From contig JAEOSP010000296.1 in NCBI GenBank assembly GCA_016840305.1, positions 1 to 5,564 on the forward strand: a stretch of 5,564 bases of DNA, in the 5' to 3' direction. The translations under genes were made by a program, and so were the position numbers. The DNA is from Candidatus Hodarchaeota archaeon. GTDB taxonomy: Archaea; Asgardarchaeota; Heimdallarchaeia; Hodarchaeales; Hodarchaeaceae. Of the stretch, positions 1-5,564 are shown in pieces (positions within the stretch are counted from its first letter, which is position 1; each line of letters opens with the position of its first letter). The notes below the pieces were generated by a model, which was not told where the DNA came from, did not search any database, and worked only from the letters and a program-made list of their open reading frames with translations.

Positions 1-1450
1 AGGTAGTATTTTCGCTTAAATCACTGGCATTAATATAAATGGTACTGGATCCATTTTGATAGCGATTACTGTAATTGCCATCAGGAGAGAGATTTTCGTT
101 CGTTGGTAGATCAGAGTATTTTGGTGTTCCAGAATTATTCCAGTAAATATCTGTGCCATTCCAATCCGTTTTAACTCCAATGACACGTACAGTATGATTT
201 TTAATGGCAAAAGTAGTATTTAATGCCGAAGTCGAAAAAGTGAGATTCCAATTGACGAGTGAATTATTTTCAACGAAATAAGATGAAGAGGCTGAAATTT
301 GTTTTGAAGAATAGGTATAATTCCCAATGAAGGTCAATGTAAATGTCACTGAGGTATTAGAAGTAAATTTGTGAGTTTCCGTATCATTCGCAAGAAACCA
401 GATGTAAGATGATAGGCTGGTGTTATCTTGTGTTGTGTTGTAACTAAACTCTAAAGAAGATGGATTCAGATAGGTTTTATTAACAAAATATCCATTTATG
501 AGGTCTACTGGCAATAATTGTATTTGAAGCGGTAATTCTCGGAATGAAATTTTTCCCCACCCCAATCCGTTAATAAACTGATAAACATCACCGGCATCTG
601 ATTTATACTCATTATCTAAGTTATTTCTCCAAGACCAATAATGGGTAGCATCGTGAAAAGTCGCGTTCATAACTACAAAATATGTTTGTCCCTTTTCCAA
701 GGTCACCGGAGTGTCAAATGTGTATGTTTTCCATCCAGATACCAACTCTAAGGTTTCAAAACTGCTAATTGCATTTGATCGATCATCAGGTCTTCCTCCG
801 TCTGCGGAAGTATAGTTTACTAAATAAACTTCCCCCGAGGGAGAATTATCATAAGCATAGTTTAATCTAACTGAAGAAAGATTTGCATACGACTCTTCGA
901 TTTCAAAGGACATGGCAACAGCATGATACGAATCTGCAAAAGATCTCCAAGCCGTTTGTATTCCCATATTATTCTCTTTTAACCTCCAATCTACGATAGA
1001 AGTGACCCCAGATATATTGAAATACATATACTCAGAATCATATGATTGTGGAGTAGAAATTTTGATAGATTTTTCTTGCGTTGTAGGTAATAAGTCTCCT
1101 CCAATCTCGTTCTGTGTAGATAATGACGGATTTCCAGTCCAATTAAATGAATCATAAACATCATACGTTCCTCCTCCTATTCCCTCTTGACTACCAATCG
1201 CAAATTTCGGTTGAGACTGAAAAGCCACTAAATCGTTCTCAATCTCGTCATTAGAACTACCATTTACATCAGAATTGCCTAACTTTAACCTTGGAATTTG
1301 AGATGATTTTGTATTTCCCTTGAGTGGAGTTACACTAGATACTGGAGATGAGTCATTTTCAGTTATTGCTGCAGCAATCATTTGGCTTGGTAAAGTTCCT
1401 ACAATAACAAGTAATAGCAGAAGTAAACTTTTTGTTTTATAATGATTCAT
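1..1450 (-). CDS. Secreted, heavily N-glycosylated beta-rich surface protein (3' end outside window)
   Basis: Reading on the minus strand from ATG at 1450 gives 483 residues with no stop; the C-terminus lies beyond base 1. Residues 1-28 form a Sec signal peptide: basic start (H3, K5, K7), a core of six leucines then VIVG, and a probable cut after the AAA at 26-28. The mature part has no cysteine, is rich in Ser, Thr, Asn and aromatics, and has 24 N-x-S/T sequons by hand count. Seventeen of these fall in residues 324-483. Residues about 140-315 alternate like a jelly-roll or beta-sandwich; the stretch near 240-262 resembles extracellular lectin-like or 'choice-of-anchor' domains (resemblance only). 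No transmembrane anchor is seen, but the C-terminus is missing. The 1450 start is preferred because GAGG (1463-1460) lies 9 bases upstream; an in-frame ATG at 1459 would add three residues but lacks a properly spaced site. Probably cell-surface or S-layer associated; exact function unknown. Confidence 0.8.
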   Translation of the reverse strand, partial: MNHYKTKSLLLLLLVIVGTLPSQMIAAAITENDSSPVSSVTPLKGNTKSSQIPRLKLGNSDVNGSSNDEIENDLVAFQSQPKFAIGSQEGIGGGTYDVYDSFNWTGNPSLSTQNEIGGDLLPTTQEKSIKISTPQSYDSEYMYFNISGVTSIVDWRLKENNMGIQTAWRSFADSYHAVAMSFEIEESYANLSSVRLNYAYDNSPSGEVYLVNYTSADGGRPDDRSNAISSFETLELVSGWKTYTFDTPVTLEKGQTYFVVMNATFHDATHYWSWRNNLDNEYKSDAGDVYQFINGLGWGKISFRELPLQIQLLPVDLINGYFVNKTYLNPSSLEFSYNTTQDNTSLSSYIWFLANDTETHKFTSNTSVTFTLTFIGNYTYSSKQISASSSYFVENNSLVNWNLTFSTSALNTTFAIKNHTVRVIGVKTDWNGTDIYWNNSGTPKYSDLPTNENLSPDGNYSNRYQNGSSTIYINASDLSENTT

Positions 1451-1451
1451 A

Positions 1452-1727
1452 TTATTCATCCTCTTCAAAGATGGGTGTATTGGATTCGAGTACTTGAACT
1501 AGCTTTTTTGCTACTTCCCGAGGTGTCTGTTCCTTCATAATAGCTAGCTTAGACTGTGTGTTATCACGAATATACAACGTATACGGTTTTTCCCACTGTT
1601 TGATCTTTACATCCAAGGATGGGTGAGTGATGTGAAGTTCTTGAATGATATTTTCGATATCTTTTCGGGTGATATATGGCGGTAAGGACTTTAGCATTTT
1701 CATCAACGTGGGAACTGTATTATTCAC
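1452..1727 (-). CDS. Small hypothetical protein, 91 aa, directly upstream of the glycoprotein
   Basis: I do not recognise this family. The frame opens with GTG at 1727 and ends with TAA at 1454-1452, one base before the glycoprotein ATG. No signal peptide, membrane segment or cysteine is visible, so it is probably cytoplasmic. The sequence suggests a small alpha/beta fold: a helix at about residues 20-32 (RKDIENIIQELH), strands near 39-43 and 47-53, a strand near 60-64 (KLAIM), a helix at 68-81 (TPREVAKKLVQVLE), and an acidic end (EEDE). There is no helix-turn-helix or metal-binding pattern I can defend. The start is uncertain: no Shine-Dalgarno site precedes GTG 1727, and in-frame ATGs at 1703 and 1697 would give 83 or 81 residues. 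A TATA-like element at 1755-1772 fits a near-leaderless GTG start. The tight spacing makes an operon with the glycoprotein likely, but its role there is unknown. Confidence 0.65.
   Translation of the reverse strand: MNNTVPTLMKMLKSLPPYITRKDIENIIQELHITHPSLDVKIKQWEKPYTLYIRDNTQSKLAIMKEQTPREVAKKLVQVLESNTPIFEEDE
1460..1463 (-). promoter_or_regulatory. Shine-Dalgarno site for the glycoprotein gene
   Basis: On the minus strand GAAGAGG (1466-1460) ends 9 bases before the ATG at 1450. It lies inside the last codons of the upstream small gene. This supports 1450 over 1459 as the start and suggests translational coupling of the two genes. Confidence 0.5.
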
Positions 1728-1754
1728 GAATACTTGTTCTGTATTAAAAAAGGT

Positions 1755-1772
1755 AATTAAATATTATATTTT
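1755..1772 (-). promoter_or_regulatory. Probable TATA-box region of the small-gene/glycoprotein operon
   Basis: The minus strand reads AAATATAATATTTAATTA here, an AT-only stretch resembling an archaeal TATA box. A start site about 25 bases downstream would fall near 1735, just before the GTG at 1727, giving a very short leader. It follows directly after the T-tracts ending the GAPDH gene, which fits a separate transcription unit. AT-rich intergenic DNA gives such matches by chance, so confidence is moderate. Confidence 0.45.
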
Positions 1773-1794
1773 CTCGATGATATGGAAAAGCTCG

Positions 1795-1824
1795 AAAAAA
1801 AAAGATGATTGTCCAGAAAAAAAA
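1795..1824 (-). terminator. Double T-tract terminator of the GAPDH gene
   Basis: On the minus strand, downstream of the GAPDH stop, there are a T8 run (1824-1817) and a T9 run (1803-1795). No strong hairpin precedes either. Archaeal RNA polymerase commonly terminates at such U-tracts without a stem-loop. The position between the GAPDH stop and the next promoter supports the call. Confidence 0.55.
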
Positions 1825-1877
1825 GGCTGTGCGTTAATTTATCAAATTGAAGAATTTCCTTACAGATTTCAGTTGTT

Positions 1878-3017
1878 TTATACTTCTGAGAACATATATG
1901 GACGTAAACATGGAATTGGTTCACCCAACTTTACCTCTTCTGGATTAAGGAAATAGGCAACCGCTGAAGTTGAACTGAGAAGGCTATTTCCATCCTGAGG
2001 TGTAAATGAATAGCCAATAATTTCCATATGATCAGTAAATAGTTTGCTTTTGCGAACCATTAAGGTTGGAAGAACAACAACTGCTTGGTTCAAAATTCGG
2101 CCGAAATGACCATATTCTCTCCCAAAACTAAATATCACGTTGGCATCTGTTTTATTCGTTACCGCTACATATGGATCGTCTTTCAGTATTTGTGTGATCT
2201 CCTCTAAGCCCATATCATGATGATTATTCAAGACTAAATGAAAAGCTGACGTATGCATATATTGCGTATTTAATTTCACAGCACTTGAAAATACATTCAA
2301 ATGATACCCCATTGTGGAGTAAAGTCTATAAACATCCTTAGCATGATGTGTTCCAAAAGTTTTATCCTTATGTGTACCTACGGATGGGCCAGCAATAAAT
2401 TTTCCTGCTTGGGAAACATCTGTGGCACGACGCATAAATACAAAACGCCCTTCTCCCAAAATATTCTTATCTTTTCCATCGAACGCTAAATTCTTCAAGA
2501 TACGAGAAGCATTGTGAGTATTACAAGAAACTACCTGGATAAACTTATTATTCTTGCGTGTCAATACAACATCATTTAATCCAACACCATAGGGGATCCC
2601 GAAACCGTGTTCGCTTCCCTGGGCAAGAAAACCACTAACTTTATCCTTAATTTCTTCATAGTACAACTGTTTGTTTCTTACGCCCATCCCTTCTGATGAA
2701 CAGTCAATAACGACTTTTGCCTTATCTAATGCATCCTCAAACGTGTAAGTAGGTTCAATTCCTAATTCACGAAATGCATCAAATTTTTCATGTTGAGCAC
2801 ACATATTTGCTCCTTTGGATAATAGTCCTTTCATCATTGGTCTGTCAATTAGCCTTGGAGAGTGTTTATAAAAAATTAATTCATCAATACCAAGCTCTTT
2901 AGAGATATCTTTATCTGCAAGAAGTCCTGTCAATGGTTCTCCTATAGTTCCTGTTCCTACGACTAATACCACATTATCGCGTGCCACTGTTCTAACCTCA
3001 CAATATTTAATGCTCAT
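1878..3017 (-). CDS. gap: Archaeal-type (type II) glyceraldehyde-3-phosphate dehydrogenase
   Basis: Cytoplasmic enzyme interconverting glyceraldehyde 3-phosphate and 1,3-bisphosphoglycerate with NAD(P). The N-terminal Rossmann domain shows the dinucleotide loop GTGTIG (21-26), and VIDCSSEG (103-110) matches the family's DxTPEG region. The nucleophile is Cys165 in VVSCNTH (162-168). The catalytic histidine is one of His224/225 in HHAKDV, matching HHGPDV in known archaeal enzymes. Thus the catalytic Cys and His are kept. Oddities: the usual SCNTTGL is SCNTHNA, and the protein (379 aa) is longer than the roughly 335-345 residues typical of the family, with extra sequence at both ends. ATG 3017 gives the longest form, but GTG at 2987 (residue 11) has TGAGGT seven bases upstream and would start MARDNVVLVV, closer to the family start; the true protein may be 369 aa. 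It ends with TAA, then T-tracts. A paralogue with altered substrate or phosphate handling is possible. The family call is firm; coenzyme and direction are not readable. Confidence 0.88.
   Translation of the reverse strand: MSIKYCEVRTVARDNVVLVVGTGTIGEPLTGLLADKDISKELGIDELIFYKHSPRLIDRPMMKGLLSKGANMCAQHEKFDAFRELGIEPTYTFEDALDKAKVVIDCSSEGMGVRNKQLYYEEIKDKVSGFLAQGSEHGFGIPYGVGLNDVVLTRKNNKFIQVVSCNTHNASRILKNLAFDGKDKNILGEGRFVFMRRATDVSQAGKFIAGPSVGTHKDKTFGTHHAKDVYRLYSTMGYHLNVFSSAVKLNTQYMHTSAFHLVLNNHHDMGLEEITQILKDDPYVAVTNKTDANVIFSFGREYGHFGRILNQAVVVLPTLMVRKSKLFTDHMEIIGYSFTPQDGNSLLSSTSAVAYFLNPEEVKLGEPIPCLRPYMFSEV
2995..3000 (-). promoter_or_regulatory. Shine-Dalgarno-like site supporting an internal GTG start of GAPDH
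   Basis: TGAGGT on the minus strand lies 7 bases before the in-frame GTG at 2987-2985, good spacing for initiation. No comparable site precedes ATG 3017. It may decide the start of the GAPDH protein. Confidence 0.4.
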
Positions 3018-3058
3018 ATATGATCGAATCTGGTTATAACTTGCGTTTTATTACGAAG

Positions 3059-3070
3059 TTTATTAAATAA
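3059..3070 (-). promoter_or_regulatory. Candidate TATA box for GAPDH
   Basis: The minus strand reads TTATTTAATAAA, preceded by the purine-rich GAAGGA (3076-3071) where a BRE element would sit. A start site about 25 bases downstream would be near 3039, leaving about 20 bases to ATG 3017 or about 50 to GTG 2987. A second candidate, AATATAAATTT at about 3110-3120, lies farther upstream; the sequence alone cannot choose between them. Confidence 0.4.
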
Positions 3071-3075
3071 TCCTT

Positions 3076-3098
3076 CACCCATATACAAGATATGGGTG
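3076..3098. repeat. Perfect 9-bp inverted repeat, 5-base loop, upstream of GAPDH
   Basis: CACCCATAT (3076-3084) and ATATGGGTG (3090-3098) are exact reverse complements around ACAAG. It abuts the candidate BRE/TATA at 3059-3076, the usual place for an archaeal operator. It could instead fold as an RNA hairpin if transcription starts upstream. No T-run follows on either strand, so it does not look like a terminator. Confidence 0.6.
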
Positions 3099-3099
3099 G

Positions 3100-3115
3100 A
3101 AATTTACGTAAATTT
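3100..3115. repeat. Perfect 16-bp palindrome AAATTTACGTAAATTT
   Basis: The sequence equals its own reverse complement, centred between 3107 and 3108, and starts two bases after the neighbouring inverted repeat ends. A dyad of this length is a typical size for a dimeric transcription-factor site. It overlaps the downstream edge of a second TATA-like stretch (3110-3120). AT-rich DNA favours such dyads, but ACGT at the core and exact symmetry over 16 bases make pure chance less likely. Confidence 0.55.
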
Positions 3116-3219
3116 ATATTTTTCCTTCCCACAAAATCGTTGTAAAGCACTTATTAGACTGCATTACGCAAAATATTAGTTTTATACCTAACTAGAGACG
3201 ATCAAAGATGTATTTTCTA

Positions 3220-4248
3220 TCAAATGGGATTTTGTTCTATAAATTGACTAATATCATTCAATGAACCAAGTTTTCCACTTGATAATTGAAAACTAGCCAC
3301 AGCATTCGCAAATAATAGCGCATCATCATAAGAAAGCTTTCCACCCTGCCATCCAGTCAGAAAACCTGCATGCCAAGCATCCCCAGCTCCAGTAGCGTGC
3401 TGAATATTTAATTGATAACACTTTTTTGAGGCTAAAAGATCACCCTCCTTCCATAAGTAGACCTCTTTTGCAGTATGTAAAGCAAAATGAGTATCAGGAA
3501 AATCTTTTGAAAGAATTTTACCTGTTTTTGTAATTGAATCATTAGAATCCTTAGCTAATATTTGAAATTCATTTTCGTTTCCCACAATTAGCTGAGGAGG
3601 CCGATGTTCATGATTCAATATTCTTTGACGGAAACTATCAATTCTTGAGAGGTGAGGAGTCAAATCGGAAAAATCAATACATACAAAAAGATTTTTAGGA
3701 GCATTTTGAAGTATTCCCTCTGCTAAATGTTCCAATTTAAGGTTTTGGGCATTTGTTAGAGCAATGACTTGACTTTGATACAATCTTACTAGCTGTTCCT
3801 CTGTCAAAGAGTCGTAAGAAAAGTTACCTACACTTCCTGCACTTGAGATCATTATATTGGTTTTATTATCCGCTTCTGACGGAATTTCAAAGATTACTGA
3901 GGATGCTAATTTTCCTGGGGAAGAAATTACTAGTTCAATATTTAGCGGTTTAAAGAAGTAATTGAGTAAATTTATACCCAAATCTGAAGTTTGAGCAATA
4001 AAAGCTGTTCTCACTCCTAATCCTGCGAATGTTTTGGCCACATTTCCACCATTCCCTCCAGCTACAAACTTTACATCAGTGCCTATTACATTTCCTCCTC
4101 CACGAGAATAAACGGAATTAATTTGGTCTGTTAATACCTTAAAGGGTTTTTTAGGATCAATTAACACGTCTAAATAAAAATCTGGTAGCACTGAAACTGA
4201 AAAATTGCTTAATAGCGCGTTTAGATTAGTTATAGTGTCGGAAAGCAT
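3220..4248 (-). CDS. PfkB/ribokinase-family carbohydrate or nucleoside kinase
   Basis: Cytoplasmic ATP-dependent kinase that transfers phosphate to a hydroxyl of a sugar, sugar acid or nucleoside. Family landmarks appear in order: a substrate-side strand LPDFYLDVLID (21-31) with Asp23 and Asp27; the glycine motif GGNGGNVAKTFAGLG (64-78); the Mg/phosphate-related NxxE motif (Asn224-Glu227 in IVGNENEF); and the signature ATGAGDAWHAGFLTG (285-299), where GAGD forms the anion hole and Asp290 is the expected catalytic base. The length of 342 aa is slightly above the common 300-330. The protein is complete, with ATG 4248 and TGA 3222-3220. No Shine-Dalgarno site precedes the ATG, but a TATA-like TCTTAAAAAAT centred about 26 bases upstream predicts a leaderless mRNA. 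It is divergent from thiolase and 202 bases ahead of GAPDH. The substrate cannot be named from sequence; fructose, ribose, 2-keto-3-deoxygluconate and nucleosides are all phosphorylated by this family. Confidence 0.9.
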   Translation of the reverse strand: MLSDTITNLNALLSNFSVSVLPDFYLDVLIDPKKPFKVLTDQINSVYSRGGGNVIGTDVKFVAGGNGGNVAKTFAGLGVRTAFIAQTSDLGINLLNYFFKPLNIELVISSPGKLASSVIFEIPSEADNKTNIMISSAGSVGNFSYDSLTEEQLVRLYQSQVIALTNAQNLKLEHLAEGILQNAPKNLFVCIDFSDLTPHLSRIDSFRQRILNHEHRPPQLIVGNENEFQILAKDSNDSITKTGKILSKDFPDTHFALHTAKEVYLWKEGDLLASKKCYQLNIQHATGAGDAWHAGFLTGWQGGKLSYDDALLFANAVASFQLSSGKLGSLNDISQFIEQNPI

Positions 4249-4262
4249 AGTATTTGTTTATA

Positions 4263-4309
4263 TTGAGAATTTTTTAAGAATTTACCCTCTTGAGAGAGAT
4301 TTTTTAAGA
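4263..4309. repeat. Imperfect direct repeat TTGAGA(GAG)ATTTTTTAAGA
   Basis: Copy one is 4263-4279 and copy two is 4290-4309. They match over TTGAGA and ATTTTTTAAGA, with three extra bases (GAG) in the second copy. The 11-base core recurs at an exact offset of 30 bases, about three helical turns. It probably duplicates a TATA element and may also be a shared factor site. Confidence 0.6.
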
Positions 4310-4336
4310 GAGTCTATTTTGAATATTGATGAAATC

Positions 4337-4340
4337 GGAG
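4337..4340 (+). promoter_or_regulatory. Shine-Dalgarno site for thiolase
   Basis: GGAG (in GGAGAT) lies 6 bases before ATG 4347 and 9 before the next ATG at 4350. Both spacings work, so the exact first codon of the ATGATG pair is open. Confidence 0.55.
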
Positions 4341-4346
4341 ATAATT

Positions 4347-5564
4347 ATGATGTCCAGAAATGAAGTACGAGAGGTAGTAGTGGTTGAAGCGATTCGATTA
4401 CCGATTGGTAAATCCAGTCGTGCACAAATGGATAAATTTGGTGGATATTATCGGAACGCTTCCTCGCAAGATATGTTAGCGAGAATATTAGAATCGTTAG
4501 TAGATCGAGTTCAGGCAAAATCTCCTGAATTTGATGCACATGAAATCGAAGATGTCCACGTTGGAATATTATCACAAATAGGGGATCAAGGTGGAAATAT
4601 CGCCCGAATTGCACAGCTGATGGCTAAGAATATCCCAGATATTGTAGCAGCAGCTACAGTAAACCGTTATTGTAACGCAGGGCTTCAAGCAATTAATACT
4701 TGTTCTAATGCTATTAAAGTAGGAGATGGGGATATTATGATAGCTGCAGGAGTAGAAAATTTAACCCATTATCCAATGTCAATTGATATACAGCTTGGGA
4801 CATTCATTGAGGTTGAACAAATTCACGCTCAATTTTCAGATCAAATGTCAGAATTACAAGAACGAATGAGCTTTGTTCAAGGAGAATCAGCAGAACTTGT
4901 GGCAGATAAATTTAAACTAACTCGTGAAGATATGGATAAATTTGGTTTATGGTCACATCAAAAGGCTACTCGTGCAATGAGAGATAAAGAGAATTATGAG
5001 AAGCGTGTTGTTCCTATAGAGGTTACTATAGAACAACCTGATGGAACCAGCGAGACACAGACTGTAAGAGAGGATCAAACAGTACGCACTATCTGTCAAG
5101 ATGATCCTGAGACTGCTTGGGTTCAAATATCAAACCTGAAACCAGTATTCCGCGAAGATGGAAAAGTTACCGCAGGGAACTCATCACAAATTTCTGATGG
5201 AGCATCTGCAGTAATGTTGATGGCTCGTGAAAAAGCAGATGAATTAGGGTTGAAACCAATGGTAAAAATTCTTTCCACTGCTGTTGCAGGTGATGATCCG
5301 AAAATGATGCTTACTGGTCCTATTCCAGCAATGGAGCGAGCATTGAAGAGAGCAGGAGATCTCAAGATTGAAGATATGGACTGTATTGAACCGAATGAAG
5401 CCTTTGCATCACCATGTTTAGCGTTTGCTAAACATTTTGATTACCCTTTTGATGATCCAAGAGTAAATCCATATGGAGGAGCTATTGCAATTGGACATCC
5501 AATTGGATCATCTGGTACTCAGTATTTTGCGAATATGGCTCATTTTCTTGTCAACAAGAAGAAA
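4347..5564 (+). CDS. Thiolase (acetyl-CoA C-acyltransferase family), 3' end outside window
   Basis: Cytoplasmic enzyme that cleaves 3-ketoacyl-CoA with CoA or condenses two acetyl-CoA. The frame is open for 406 codons to the window edge. The N-terminal half has VVVVEAIRLPIGK (10-22) and the nucleophile Cys109 in TVNRYCNAGLQAI (104-116). Later come GNSSQISDGASA (277-288), EPNEAFA (348-354) and NPYGGAIAIGHPIGSSG (374-390) with catalytic His384; this last stretch fits the classical thiolase signature 2. The final region with the second catalytic cysteine (CxG) is missing only because the window ends, probably 30-40 residues early. The nucleophile's flank is CNAG where most thiolases have CSSG, CAS or similar. 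An N-terminal stretch (about 23-60) is somewhat longer than in textbook 390-residue enzymes. Start ATG 4347 or 4350, with GGAG upstream. Beta-oxidation versus acetoacetyl-CoA synthesis cannot be told from sequence; no other fatty-acid or mevalonate gene is visible. Confidence 0.9.
   Translation, partial: MMSRNEVREVVVVEAIRLPIGKSSRAQMDKFGGYYRNASSQDMLARILESLVDRVQAKSPEFDAHEIEDVHVGILSQIGDQGGNIARIAQLMAKNIPDIVAAATVNRYCNAGLQAINTCSNAIKVGDGDIMIAAGVENLTHYPMSIDIQLGTFIEVEQIHAQFSDQMSELQERMSFVQGESAELVADKFKLTREDMDKFGLWSHQKATRAMRDKENYEKRVVPIEVTIEQPDGTSETQTVREDQTVRTICQDDPETAWVQISNLKPVFREDGKVTAGNSSQISDGASAVMLMAREKADELGLKPMVKILSTAVAGDDPKMMLTGPIPAMERALKRAGDLKIEDMDCIEPNEAFASPCLAFAKHFDYPFDDPRVNPYGGAIAIGHPIGSSGTQYFANMAHFLVNKKK

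Larger units (their letters stand above)
1728..1877. other. Intergenic gap between GAPDH and the small gene (150 bases)
   Basis: It holds, in minus-strand order, the two T-tracts that probably end the GAPDH transcript and then the AT-rich promoter of the small-gene unit. The terminator-then-promoter order supports two separate transcripts. No further gene is seen. Confidence 0.55.
3018..3219 (-). other. Intergenic regulatory region between pfkB-family gene and GAPDH (202 bases)
   Basis: This gap separates two genes read in the same direction. It contains the two dyads and the TATA candidates listed separately, plus an orphan TATAAAA on the minus strand at 3186-3180. I see no convincing coding sequence, tRNA-like fold or T-tract terminator after the pfkB-family stop, so read-through into GAPDH cannot be excluded. 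Confidence 0.6.
4249..4346. promoter_or_regulatory. Divergent promoter region between pfkB-family gene and thiolase
   Basis: This 98-base AT-rich spacer must carry promoters for both outward-facing genes. ATTTTTTAAGA occurs at 4269-4279 and again at 4299-4309. The left copy read on the minus strand is centred about 26 bases from the kinase ATG. The right copy read on the plus strand is about 43 bases from the thiolase ATG, leaving room for a short leader with a Shine-Dalgarno site. Confidence 0.6.

Noticed and set aside
16..210. A 64-codon minus-strand open frame
   Set aside because: It lies inside the glycoprotein gene in another frame. The glycoprotein frame has a signal peptide and sequon pattern and is clearly the coding one.
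1771..1800. TCGA-containing repeats beside the T9 tract as a hairpin
   Set aside because: The copies are mainly direct repeats, with at most a 4-bp stem around a long loop.
1645..1956. A 103-codon plus-strand open frame across the 1728-1877 gap
   Set aside because: It overlaps both neighbouring minus-strand genes in antisense, its middle is a translation of the poly-A tracts (lysine-rich), and it shows no recognisable domain.
2301..2489. A 62-codon plus-strand open frame
   Set aside because: It is fully antisense to the GAPDH catalytic domain and has no features of its own.
3076..3098. The inverted repeat as an intrinsic terminator for the pfkB-family gene
   Set aside because: No T-run follows it on the minus strand, and it lies more than 120 bases past the kinase stop.
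3114..3164. A 16-codon minus-strand open frame (MQSNKC start) in the gap before GAPDH
   Set aside because: It is very short, has no ribosome site, its stop falls in the palindrome, and the nearby TATAAAA would start transcription downstream of its ATG.
4345..4614. An 89-codon minus-strand open frame
   Set aside because: It is antisense to the conserved N-terminus of thiolase, which has a clear ribosome site and family motifs.
5123..5365. An 80-codon minus-strand open frame
   Set aside because: It is antisense to conserved thiolase sequence including the GNSSQISDGAS region.

Overview
The window looks archaeal. The GAPDH at 1878-3017 belongs to the archaeal (type II) family and not to the bacterial/eukaryotic one. 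The likely promoters are TATA-like boxes 25-50 bases upstream of starts, with leaderless and Shine-Dalgarno starts side by side. Gene ends carry T-tracts, and one secreted protein is packed with N-glycosylation sequons and has no cysteine. The DNA is AT-rich. A mesophilic, possibly Asgard-type, archaeon would fit the mix of N-glycosylated surface protein, archaeal GAPDH, PfkB kinase and thiolase. That lineage guess is inference; no marker gene in the window settles it.

Layout. From 1 to 4248 everything is read from the minus strand. At 1-1450 is the N-terminal 483 residues of a Sec-exported, beta-rich glycoprotein whose C-terminus lies beyond base 1. One base upstream of it is a small unknown protein (1452-1727), and the two form an apparent two-gene unit with its own TATA-like element. 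A 150-base gap (1728-1877) contains two T-tracts that probably terminate the archaeal-type GAPDH gene (1878-3017). A 202-base gap (3018-3219) holds TATA-like boxes, a 9-bp inverted repeat and an adjacent perfect 16-bp palindrome, and looks like a regulatory region for GAPDH. A PfkB-family sugar or nucleoside kinase follows at 3220-4248. A 98-base divergent intergenic region (4249-4346), with an 11-bp direct repeat at 30-base offset, separates it from a plus-strand thiolase (4347-5564) that runs off the right edge about 30-40 residues before its expected end.

Function. The three metabolic genes touch central carbon flow: phosphorylation of a sugar-like substrate (PfkB), triose-phosphate oxidation or reduction (GAPDH), and acyl-CoA cleavage or acetoacetyl-CoA formation (thiolase). 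Each has its own apparent promoter, so nothing proves one pathway. The glycoprotein unit is a separate cell-surface theme. I see no RNA gene, CRISPR array, mobile element or origin. I do not see a clearly new multi-gene system. The most interesting items are the paired palindromes before GAPDH, the repeated TATA-like element between pfkB and thiolase, the unusual active-site flanks of GAPDH and thiolase, and the small protein coupled to the sequon-dense glycoprotein.
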